Of a DNA stretch of 11,917 nt, positions 1 through 5,381 are shown one piece after another. Both the position numbers and the translations under genes were made by a program. Each line of letters starts with the position of its first letter. Position 1 is the first letter of the stretch. Origin of the DNA: Muribaculaceae bacterium (GTDB lineage: Bacteria; Bacteroidota; Bacteroidia; Bacteroidales; Muribaculaceae); contig JAIDTS010000541.1 of NCBI GenBank assembly GCA_029060585.1, forward strand, positions 1-11,917. Direction: 5' to 3'. The notes beneath the pieces are model-generated. The model was not told the DNA's origin. It ran no database searches and saw only the letters and a program-made list of their open reading frames with translations.

Positions 1-257
1 GTGGGGCAGCTATGGATTGCTTGTCGAGGGTGTTACGCTGGAGGCGATGAGTGGGGTTTTGATATGAAAGGAGGGGCATCAACGCAGTATGTGGGCTCAC
101 GCGGAGGGGCGGAGGGGCAGAGGGCGCGAACGGGTGTCCTTTGACCGGAGTGCCGGAGGACAGGAGGGGAGGGAATGGGATGGTGTACTTCAGTTAATGC
201 TTACGGAGGTTTGATTATCGGGAATCATTATGCTCCTGACGGTATTTAAAAATGGCG

Positions 258-280
258 ATCGCCGCCAAGGTGGCGGCGAT
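258..280. repeat. perfect 10-bp stem-loop
   Basis: ATCGCCGCCA and TGGCGGCGAT are exact reverse complements separated by three bases (AGG). No T tract follows on either strand, so an intrinsic terminator is possible but not shown. It could also be a small REP-like hairpin. Confidence 0.6.
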
Positions 281-310
281 GAAGGCTGTTATTATGTATT
301 GGACCATGTT

Positions 311-331
311 AGTCTTCAGTCTTTAGTCTTC
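311..331 (+). repeat. AGTCTTY heptad array, 3 units
   Basis: Three head-to-tail 7-bp units read AGTCTTC, AGTCTTT, AGTCTTC. The same unit recurs four times at 4283-4310 and once, degenerate, on the minus strand near 5362-5375. Confidence 0.75.
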
Positions 332-344
332 AGGGTTCAAGGTC

Positions 345-367
345 GCAGGCTGGAAAGCCTGCTTTCC
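345..367. repeat. overlapping alternative hairpins
   Basis: GCAGGCT (345-351) pairs with AGCCTGC (356-362) around GGAA. Alternatively GGAAAG (352-357) pairs with CTTTCC (362-367) around CCTG. The two folds are mutually exclusive. Confidence 0.5.
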
Positions 368-387
368 ATGGGTAATACTTTATACTG

Positions 388-408
388 CGGCGAAGCAAAG
401 CTTCGCCG
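388..408 (-). terminator. stem-loop after fucose synthase remnant
   Basis: CGGCGAAGC (388-396) and GCTTCGCCG (400-408) form a perfect 9-bp stem with an AAA loop. It lies about 22 bases beyond the stop codon of the minus-strand fucose synthase remnant, where that gene's terminator would be expected. No clear U run follows on the minus strand, so terminator function is inferred from position and stem strength. Confidence 0.4.
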
Positions 409-430
409 ATAGTTTGATGCCCAACGGTTT

Positions 431-829
431 TCACCTCTCCGCTCTCATCGGATTGTTGAGGAAATCCTCGTAAGAGAGGCGGATGCCGTCTGGCAATTCC
501 GTCTTATACGTCCAGCCCAGAGCGGTTGCCTTGCTCACGTCGAGCAGTTTGCGCGGCGAGCCGTCGCCCCAGCATGTCACCTCCGTCAGCCCCGCCTCCT
601 TCGCCTCGTGGAAACGGCGGATGAGCGCCGGAAGCACGTGCGAGTGCTCCGGATGGTAGTTGTCGTTGGGTCCGTAGAGGTTTGTCGGCATCACCGAGAT
701 GTAGTCCGTGCCGTACTGGCGGTTGAGATACTCGCAGTATTTCAGTCCTGATATCTTGGCCAGTGCGTATGCCTCGTTGGTCTTCTCCAGCTCCGATGTC
801 AGCAGGCACGACTCAGGCATCGGCTGGGC
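431..829 (-). pseudogene. fcl: GDP-L-fucose synthase remnant
   Basis: This is a broken copy of GDP-L-fucose synthase (NADPH-dependent 3,5-epimerase/4-reductase that makes GDP-L-fucose). Counting from the first in-frame Met at 820, residues 15-22 (NEAYALAK) carry the SDR YxxxK catalytic pair (Y18, K22). Residues 39-56 contain [16 protein letters not shown], a strongly conserved family stretch. Two lesions are visible. The N-terminal part with the GxxGxxG cofactor loop is missing: family similarity stops around FAQPM at about 829, and the frame soon meets a stop. Residue 90 of GDGSPR is joined directly to [13 protein letters not shown], so the roughly 60 family residues normally between the GxPR motif and this C-terminal stretch are gone. 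An intact family member is about 310-360 residues; this one is about 130. No gmd partner is in the window. The product is almost certainly inactive. Confidence 0.88.
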
Positions 830-847
830 AAAAAATATCGCGGAAAA

Positions 848-879
848 TTTGCAGAATCAATCTTTAAATGTTAACTTTG
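848..879 (+). promoter_or_regulatory. Bacteroidetes promoter for ATPase
   Basis: TTTG at 848-851 and TAACTTTG at 872-879 are separated by exactly 20 bases. This fits the Bacteroidetes sigma-ABfr consensus (-33 TTTG, -7 TAnnTTTG). The -7 box ends 35 bases before the ATG at 915. The identical arrangement lies upstream of higB. Confidence 0.75.
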
Positions 880-913
880 AAAAATTAAAAGTTCAACTTT
901 TAAATTTTCAAAG
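875..913. promoter_or_regulatory. 39-bp near-perfect palindrome before ATPase
   Basis: The 19-base arms 875-893 and 895-913 are reverse complements at 18 of 19 positions with one central base. The palindrome begins inside the -7 box and ends one base before the ATG at 915. It could be an operator or an mRNA hairpin that masks the start codon. The arms are A/T-rich, but the length of the match argues against chance. Confidence 0.65.
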
Positions 914-914
914 C

Positions 915-2051
915 ATGATTAAGTATATAAGGAGGGAAATATCCGATAAGGTGTTAGAGGTACAGAAATATTATCCGGTCACAACGATAACTGGCCCGCG
1001 TCAGTCCGGAAAAACGTCACTATGCCGTCATCTGTTTCCTGACTACAGCTATGTCAATCTTGAGGATCTTACCGTCAGAGGCAGGGCTATCACGGATCCG
1101 ACAGGATTCATTGATTCGTTGGGAAATACCGCGATTATAGATGAGGTTCAGAACGTACCCGAGCTGCTGTCAATGATTCAGGTCCGGGTGGATGAGGATC
1201 CGGGAAAGCGTTTTATCCTCACCGGAAGCTCTAATTTCTCTCTGCTTCATCGCATGACGCAGTCTCTTGCCGGGAGGGTCGCCCTGTTTACCCTTCTTCC
1301 GTTCTCATTGAAGGAAATGACTGAGGAAGAGAAGAATGTTCCGACATGGAAACTGCTGACGCGCGGTCAGTATCCCGGAATCATAGTTAATGGAATACCG
1401 GAATCCATCTTTTATTCGAACTACTATACCACTTATGTAGAGCGAGACGTTCGTGATCTGATGAGGCTTAAGAACATAATGCAGTTCGACACCTTCGTGC
1501 GTCTGCTGGCGGCTCGTGTAGGGAGTGAATTCAACGCGTCACAGATTGCCAAGGAGACCGGTGTCAGCGCCCCAACTGTCAGAGAATGGCTTTCGATACT
1601 TGAAGCCTCCTATATCACCTATACCTTGCGGCCATATTTTGCAAATATTTCCAAACAGCTCACAAAGATGCCCAAGGTCTATTTTTATGATACCGGTTTA
1701 TTATGCTATCTGCTTGGTATTGAGAGCGAGAGTCAATATCAGTCAAGTATTGTAAAGGGAGCGATATTTGAGAATATGGCGATATTGGAATTGATGAAGA
1801 ATCAGTATAATCAGGCCAGAAGGCCGAATGTGAATTTCTATCGGGAACGATCGGGAAAGGAAGTCGACGCCATGGTTAGGACAGCGGAGGGACTGCGTCT
1901 TTACGAAATAAAGGCGGGAAGCACCTTCAAGCCGGAGTTCATGACCAACATGAAATATGTAGCTGGATTACTGCCGGAGGAGACGCAGCTCACCGTAATC
2001 TACGACGGCCCCACATCCGCCCCCCTTCTCATGAATCTGCGTGATGTGTGA
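915..2051 (+). CDS. ATP-binding protein, AAA + DUF4143
   Basis: A 378-residue P-loop ATPase of the widespread AAA/DUF4143 family. The Walker A motif GPRQSGKT is at residues 27-34. A Walker B-like TAIIDEVQ is at 72-79 and a sensor-like ILTGSSNF at 101-108. Residues about 206-230 (ASQIAKETGVSAPTVREWL) look like a winged helix-turn-helix. Residues 311-333 (ERSGKEVDAM, then LYEIKAG) match the D...ExK core of a PD-(D/E)XK nuclease-like fold, typical of the DUF4143 C-terminus. The length is normal for the family. The frame is open from 708, but that upstream part is antisense to the fucose synthase remnant. ATG 915 follows the promoter and palindrome and gives the family's usual N-terminus; GTG 951 is a weaker alternative. 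The cellular role is not established. Family members are common in multiple copies in Bacteroidales, often in accessory regions. Confidence 0.9.
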   Translation: MIKYIRREISDKVLEVQKYYPVTTITGPRQSGKTSLCRHLFPDYSYVNLEDLTVRGRAITDPTGFIDSLGNTAIIDEVQNVPELLSMIQVRVDEDPGKRFILTGSSNFSLLHRMTQSLAGRVALFTLLPFSLKEMTEEEKNVPTWKLLTRGQYPGIIVNGIPESIFYSNYYTTYVERDVRDLMRLKNIMQFDTFVRLLAARVGSEFNASQIAKETGVSAPTVREWLSILEASYITYTLRPYFANISKQLTKMPKVYFYDTGLLCYLLGIESESQYQSSIVKGAIFENMAILELMKNQYNQARRPNVNFYRERSGKEVDAMVRTAEGLRLYEIKAGSTFKPEFMTNMKYVAGLLPEETQLTVIYDGPTSAPLLMNLRDV

Positions 2052-2245
2052 TGCGTTTTGCGTAGTGCGTAGTCGGTCTGTAGTTGCGCCGATCCTTAAT
2101 ACTGCGCTTGCGCCGATACTGCGAATCGACATCCACAACCTCCCTATGCCACGCAATCAATCCCAATATAGTAGATGATAATTGGAAACGTGATTGTAAA
2201 TATTCTCAAGTTCCTGATTTGGCAATCTCTTGGAACTTAGCTTAT

Positions 2246-2391
2246 TAAATCTCGCGCAGAGGAGCAAAGGGCGCGCAAGGATGAATAAATCAGTCTTGAA
2301 ATCTTGATTCCAGCGTCTTCAATACTATAAGACGCGGTCTTTTAGAGGTCGGACTTGCTTCGCTCGTCCGGGAGAAAGCAAAGAAGCAGAG
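2246..2391 (+). repeat. dispersed ~146-bp repeat, copy A
   Basis: This aligns in the same orientation with 4241-4388. Both begin TAAAyCTC-CGCAGAGG, carry GATTCCAG in the middle, and end in the hairpin-forming core. The best-conserved block is 2341-2374 against 4337-4370, with 32 of 34 bases identical. The copies differ in their central parts, and copy A has one AGTCTT unit where copy B has four. Confidence 0.75.
2313..2335 (+). terminator. stem-loop inside repeat copy A
   Basis: GCGTCTT (2313-2319) pairs with AAGACGC (2329-2335) across a 9-base loop, followed by GGTCTTTT. The T run is short and offset, so this is a weak plus-strand terminator candidate. It is about 260 bases beyond the ATPase stop. 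Confidence 0.3.
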
Positions 2392-2446
2392 AAAATATTT
2401 CTAAATCCGAAACTTGAATTATATATCTTCTGGGAGAAAAAATATT

Positions 2447-2464
2447 TTTCACAAATTTGTGAAA
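2447..2464. promoter_or_regulatory. 18-bp palindromic operator candidate
   Basis: TTTCACAAATTTGTGAAA is a perfect palindrome covering the -33 TTTG (2456-2459) of the higB promoter. The arms are loosely extended by AATATTTTT (2441-2449) and AAAAATATT (2469-2477). HigA-type antitoxins usually bind palindromes in their own promoter, so this is the likely HigA/HigBA operator. Confidence 0.7.
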
Positions 2465-2487
2465 TTCAAAAAATATTCTTAACTTTG
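2456..2487 (+). promoter_or_regulatory. Bacteroidetes promoter for higBA
   Basis: TTTG (2456-2459), a 20-base spacer, then TAACTTTG (2480-2487). The -7 box ends 19 bases before the higB ATG at 2507. This is the same box sequence and spacing as the ATPase promoter at 848-879. Confidence 0.8.
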
Positions 2488-2506
2488 TATCTATAAAAAT
2501 ATAAAA

Positions 2507-2824
2507 ATGGTTGTTACCTTTGAGAAGACATATTTAAAAGAGCTCTATGAGCAAGGTCAATGTTCCGATAAGAAGCATCGATTCCAACCGAATATTGTAA
2601 AGAATTACAGAAAACGCATAGAGCAATTGCAATCAGCTCCCACTCCTGAAACCCTACGGCAATTCCGATCATTGCATTTTGAAGCGTTGAAAGGAGACAG
2701 GTTAGGATTATTCTCCATCAGGGTAAATGACCAATATAGAATAGAGTTTAGTCTTAAATCAGGAATAGATAAGACAATACTCACAATTTGTAACATTGTA
2801 GAACTCTCAAACCATTATGATTGA
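2507..2824 (+). CDS. higB: HigB-like toxin, RelE/ParE superfamily
   Basis: A 105-residue protein of the HigB (plasmid maintenance killer) branch of the RelE superfamily. Such proteins are ribosome-dependent mRNA interferases that act in the cytoplasm. Residues 57-81 hold the diagnostic C-terminal core: LHFEALKGDRLGLFSIRV followed by NDQYRIEF. Conserved Arg positions lie in GDR, IRV and YRI. The toxin gene comes first and overlaps the antitoxin gene by 8 bp, the usual HigBA order and coupling. The length is normal and no lesion is seen. Transcription most likely starts from the promoter at 2456-2487, under control of the palindrome at 2447-2464. Confidence 0.9.
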   Translation: MVVTFEKTYLKELYEQGQCSDKKHRFQPNIVKNYRKRIEQLQSAPTPETLRQFRSLHFEALKGDRLGLFSIRVNDQYRIEFSLKSGIDKTILTICNIVELSNHYD

Positions 2825-3161
2825 CATGACAGACATAACTCCTGATATGATTGCCAATAACATTCAGATAGCAGAACCGACACATCCTGGAGAATTTCTC
2901 AGGGAGGAAATAGAAGCAAGAGGTATCACACAGACCAGACTGGCCAGTGAAATTGGCATGAATGTATCGTTGCTGAATGAACTTATCAATGGTAAGCGCG
3001 ACTTTACCATAGAGTATGCCATGATGATAGAAGCTGCATTAGGTATAGACGCCGATTTCTGGATAAATCAACAGACAAGCTACAATAAGTCAAAAGCAAC
3101 TCATGACTCCTCATTTATGTCAAAACTTGCCAAAATCAGGAATATTGCTGCTGCCCTTTAA
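2817..3161 (+). CDS. higA: HigA-like antitoxin, XRE-type HTH
   Basis: A 114-residue HigA-family addiction-module antidote that would neutralise HigB and repress the operon. The family's N-terminal signature PTHPGEFLREEIE is at residues 21-33. The helix-turn-helix follows at about 37-61 (ITQTRLASEIGMN, then SLLNELINGKR), and the typical continuation ALGIDADFWINQQ is at 74-86. ATG 2817 overlaps the higB stop (2822-2824). ATG 2826 (Met4) is also possible and would leave a one-base gap instead. A short CCCTTT/AAAGGG hairpin overlaps the stop codon but has no T tract. Confidence 0.9.
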   Translation: MIDMTDITPDMIANNIQIAEPTHPGEFLREEIEARGITQTRLASEIGMNVSLLNELINGKRDFTIEYAMMIEAALGIDADFWINQQTSYNKSKATHDSSFMSKLAKIRNIAAAL

Positions 3162-3262
3162 GGAAAGGGACTAACAAGTTCTTGATGATGTCGCCGTTTT
3201 CGTAGTTTTCAACGAAAGAGAAAGCCCTGGGGCAGCCAATACTGCAAGTAGAGGAAGCCTGA

Positions 3263-3496
3263 TCAGTATCCTATGTCGGAACGGATGATATCGCGGACTT
3301 TGGTTAGGACTTCGAGCTGGTCTTTATCGTATCCGTCGCCGAGGTCCCAGCCGTCTTCCCAGTCCCACTCACAGAGGATGTTCTCTGCCTCATACATACC
3401 GTGAAGATCGCAGTCTTCGGCCATCCAGTCGGGGACAATTCCAGCTTTACGGAGGTCTTCGATTGGGGTGTCTGGTTTAATTTCGATGTTCTGCAT
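3263..3496 (-). CDS. small acidic Trp-rich hypothetical protein
   Basis: A 77-residue protein that I do not recognise. It is strongly acidic, with a Trp/Asp/Glu-rich centre (residues 43-58, CEWDWEDGWDLGDGYD), and has no signal peptide, membrane segment or Cys motif beyond isolated cysteines. It begins 7 bases after the stop codon of a duplicated epimerase 3' end (3504-3575). This suggests that in an ancestral arrangement it was translated directly downstream of such an epimerase. It is the last gene of the minus-strand run. Coding status rests on a clean frame, a plausible start and tight placement. Confidence 0.6.
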   Translation of the reverse strand: MQNIEIKPDTPIEDLRKAGIVPDWMAEDCDLHGMYEAENILCEWDWEDGWDLGDGYDKDQLEVLTKVRDIIRSDIGY

Positions 3497-3503
3497 AATA
3501 GGC

Positions 3504-3575
3504 TTACTCGCTGATGAATTGGATGTCGTCGGTGCGGGGATGGACGAACTCGAACTCGAGGGTGCGGGCGAGGCC
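3504..3575 (-). pseudogene. duplicated 3' end of epimerase gene
   Basis: This encodes GLARTLEFEFVHPRTDDIQF-ISE-stop, matching 22 of the last 23 residues of the intact epimerase at 5382-6377. Bases 3538-3575 are identical to 5416-5453 over 38 bp, while the final codons differ at many synonymous positions (TAA stop here, TGA there). The fragment has no start and is separated from the rfbC stop by one base. It marks a recombination joint: rfbA-rfbC now lie between the epimerase and the small gene that presumably once followed an epimerase of this type. Confidence 0.9.
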
Positions 3576-3576
3576 C

Positions 3577-4164
3577 TTAATGATTTGAATTATTCACCCT
3601 GGTAGGAACTCGCAATTCAAACGTGGAGTCAAAGTCCTTCAGGAGGGGATGCTTCATGTCTTTCTCGGAGAGGATTGCTTTCGACGGATAGATCTTCCAG
3701 TCGATGCCGAGGCTTTCGTCGAGGATGGAGATGCCGCCGTCTGCTTCAGGATGATAGAAGTTATCGCATTTGTACTGGAAGATGGCTACGTCGCTTAGGA
3801 CGGCGAAGCCGTGGGCGAAACCTCTCGGAATGAAGAACTGGCGGTGGTTGTCCTCAGTCAGCTCAACGGCCACGTGCTTGCCGTAGGTCGGAGAGCCTTT
3901 GCGGATGTCGACGGCTACATCGAGGACCGCGCCTTTGACGCAGCGGACGAGCTTCGCCTGTGCGAAGGGAGGGCGTTGGAAGTGAAGGCCTCGCATAACG
4001 CCGTAGGTGGAGCAGGATTCGTTGTCTTGGACGAAGTCCACTTTGGCTACTTTTTCGTCGAATTCTCGCTTGGAGAAAGACTCGAAGAAGTAGCCTCGGG
4101 CGTCTTTGAAGATGCGGGGCTCAATAATTACGGGGCCTTCTATGTGGGTTTTGATTACTTCCAT
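3577..4164 (-). CDS. rfbC: dTDP-4-dehydrorhamnose 3,5-epimerase
   Basis: A 195-residue RmlC-family cupin that epimerises C3 and C5 of dTDP-4-dehydro-6-deoxyglucose, the third step to dTDP-L-rhamnose, in the cytoplasm. The N-terminal EPRIFKDARGYFFESF is at 15-30. MRGLHFQ at 57-63 contains the catalytic His (H61) and is followed by QAKLVRC at 69-75. FIPRGFAHGF is at 111-120, and YKCDNFYHPEADGGI at 131-145 holds the conserved active-site Tyr (Y131). Length is near the family norm. The last residues (VPTRVNNSNH) look unlike the usual end and run up to the recombination joint at 3575, so the C-terminus may have been replaced. It is separated from rfbA by a 278-bp repeat-bearing gap rather than tightly coupled. 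Confidence 0.93.
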   Translation of the reverse strand: MEVIKTHIEGPVIIEPRIFKDARGYFFESFSKREFDEKVAKVDFVQDNESCSTYGVMRGLHFQRPPFAQAKLVRCVKGAVLDVAVDIRKGSPTYGKHVAVELTEDNHRQFFIPRGFAHGFAVLSDVAIFQYKCDNFYHPEADGGISILDESLGIDWKIYPSKAILSEKDMKHPLLKDFDSTFELRVPTRVNNSNH

Positions 4165-4240
4165 ATTATTCGATTCTTAATGTTCTGGTCTTTTATTTAC
4201 TCAAGTTTCGGACCTGATAAGGTGCTGTAATTATGATAAA

Positions 4241-4388
4241 TAAACCTCACGCAGAGGGGCAAGAGGGCTCACAGAGGTGTTTAGTCTTCAGTCTTCAGTC
4301 TTTAGTCTTAAGATTCCAGTAGCTTGGACTCGGTCGTTTAGAGGACGGACTTGCTTCGCTTGTCCGGGAGGGAGCAAAGAGCGCAGAG
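4241..4388 (+). repeat. dispersed ~146-bp repeat, copy B
   Basis: Second copy of the element at 2246-2391, lying between rfbC and rfbA. It contains the four-unit heptad array at 4283-4310 and the conserved 34-base block at 4337-4370. On the minus strand it is an unusual spacer inside what is otherwise a compact gene run. Confidence 0.75.
4283..4310 (+). repeat. AGTCTTY heptad array, 4 units
   Basis: The units read AGTCTTC, AGTCTTC, AGTCTTT, AGTCTTA. It lies inside repeat copy B. Copy number differs from the array at 311-331 (three units) and from copy A (one unit), as expected for slippage-prone short tandem repeats. Confidence 0.75.
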
Positions 4389-4442
4389 ATAGATACTCCA
4401 AATCAGAAAGATAAGTAAATGTATAAATGAATGCGATTGACC

Positions 4443-5339
4443 CTAATCAAAACTCTGGAGGTTTTCTTCTTCCGCAATCTTCATCAGATACTGTCCATAC
4501 TGGTTCTTGAGCATAGGCTTAGCAAGATCGCGGAGCTTTTCTGCGGAGATCCAACCGTTCATGTAGGCGATGCCCTCTAAGCATGCAATTTTTAATCCTT
4601 GGCGCTTTTCTAAGACCTCCACATATATGGATGCTTCGGAGAGGGAGTCATGGGTGCCGGTGTCGAGCCACGCGAAGCCTCGCGGGAGAGTCTGGACCTT
4701 TAATTCTCCATCCTTGAGGAATTCCTGATTCACTGTCGTTATCTCCAGTTCACCTCTTGCAGAGGGCTTGATGTTATGGGCTACTTCGACCACTTTGTTT
4801 GGATAGAAGTAGAGGCCTACTACGGCGTAGTTGCTTTTTGGATGCTCGGGTTTCTCCTCGATGGAGAGGCAATTGCCCTCTTTGTCGAATTCGGCTACGC
4901 CATAGCGTTCGGGATCGTTGACCCAGTAACCGAAAACTGTGGCTTTGTTCTTCTGCTCCGCTGTCTTTACAGCTTCCTTGAGGACTTCTGAGAAACCTGC
5001 TCCATGGAAGATGTTGTCACCTAAGACAAGACATGCTGAGTCATCACCGATGAAATTCTTTCCGATTATGAAGGCTTGGGCAAGTCCGTCGGGGGAGGGT
5101 TGTTCGGCATACGTGAACTTGACACCATAGTCTGAGCCGTCACCGAGGAGACGCTTGAAGCCGAGGAGATCCTGAGGGGTGGAGATGATGAGGATGTCGC
5201 GGATTCCGGCAAGCATGAGGGTCGATATGGGGTAGTAGACCATCGGCTTGTCGAAGATCGGGAGGAGCTGTTTGCTGACTCCTTTGGTTATGGGGTAGAG
5301 ACGGGTGCCGGAGCCGCCTGCGAGAACGATGCCTTTCAC
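4443..5339 (-). CDS. rfbA: glucose-1-phosphate thymidylyltransferase
   Basis: A 298-residue RmlA/RfbA nucleotidyltransferase that makes dTDP-glucose from dTTP and glucose-1-phosphate, the entry step for dTDP-rhamnose and related dTDP-sugars. Key motifs: GGSGTRLYP (8-16) and [13 protein letters not shown] (21-33) for nucleotide binding, [14 protein letters not shown] (77-90) for sugar-phosphate binding, and LGDNIF (106-111) with the metal-binding Asp108. Length and motif order are normal for the family, with no lesion. It starts 42 bases after the epimerase stop. That gap holds a degenerate inverted copy of the AGTCTTT heptad. rfbB and rfbD would be needed to reach dTDP-rhamnose and are not seen here. 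Confidence 0.96.
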   Translation of the reverse strand: MKGIVLAGGSGTRLYPITKGVSKQLLPIFDKPMVYYPISTLMLAGIRDILIISTPQDLLGFKRLLGDGSDYGVKFTYAEQPSPDGLAQAFIIGKNFIGDDSACLVLGDNIFHGAGFSEVLKEAVKTAEQKNKATVFGYWVNDPERYGVAEFDKEGNCLSIEEKPEHPKSNYAVVGLYFYPNKVVEVAHNIKPSARGELEITTVNQEFLKDGELKVQTLPRGFAWLDTGTHDSLSEASIYVEVLEKRQGLKIACLEGIAYMNGWISAEKLRDLAKPMLKNQYGQYLMKIAEEENLQSFD

Positions 5340-5381
5340 GGTGTATAAAGATAAAAAGATTAAAGACTAAAGATTAAATGA

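Larger units (their letters stand above)
1..430. other. hairpin-rich non-coding stretch
   Basis: No convincing gene is seen here. The first 230 bases are G-rich on the plus strand, with short GAGGGGC-type runs similar to the first part of the dispersed repeat found at 2246 and 4241. From 258 to 408 there are three compact inverted repeats and one heptad array, listed separately. The stretch lies downstream of the minus-strand fucose synthase remnant and may be the degraded 3' flank of that gene. An open frame at 230-412 looks like chance: it runs through the hairpins and the heptad array. Confidence 0.6.
2052..2506. other. repeat-bearing spacer upstream of higBA
   Basis: No gene is supported in these 455 bases. 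They hold one copy of the dispersed repeat (2246-2391) and the higB promoter and palindrome (2447-2487). The first 190 bases show nothing recognisable. Confidence 0.6.

Noticed and set aside
2..67. Plus-strand frame open at the left edge (ends GVTLEAMSGVLI)
   Set aside because: It could be a gene tail, but 21 codons without a motif are too little to support a call.
230..412. 60-codon plus-strand frame
   Set aside because: It runs through hairpins and the heptad array, and its translation resembles no protein.
708..914. N-terminal extension of the ATPase frame from ATG 708
   Set aside because: It is antisense to the fucose synthase remnant and lies upstream of the promoter at 848-879. The family's usual N-terminus begins at ATG 915.
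951..2051. Alternative GTG start of the ATPase after an AAGGAGG run
   Set aside because: Bacteroidetes rarely rely on Shine-Dalgarno sites, the spacing is long, and the start would remove the conserved first residues (IKYIRREI).
3811..4230. 139-codon plus-strand frame over rfbC
   Set aside because: It is the antisense shadow of a well-supported RmlC-family gene.
311..4310. CRISPR array suggested by repeated AGTCTTY units
   Set aside because: The units are 7 bp and contiguous, with no spacers, and no cas gene is present.
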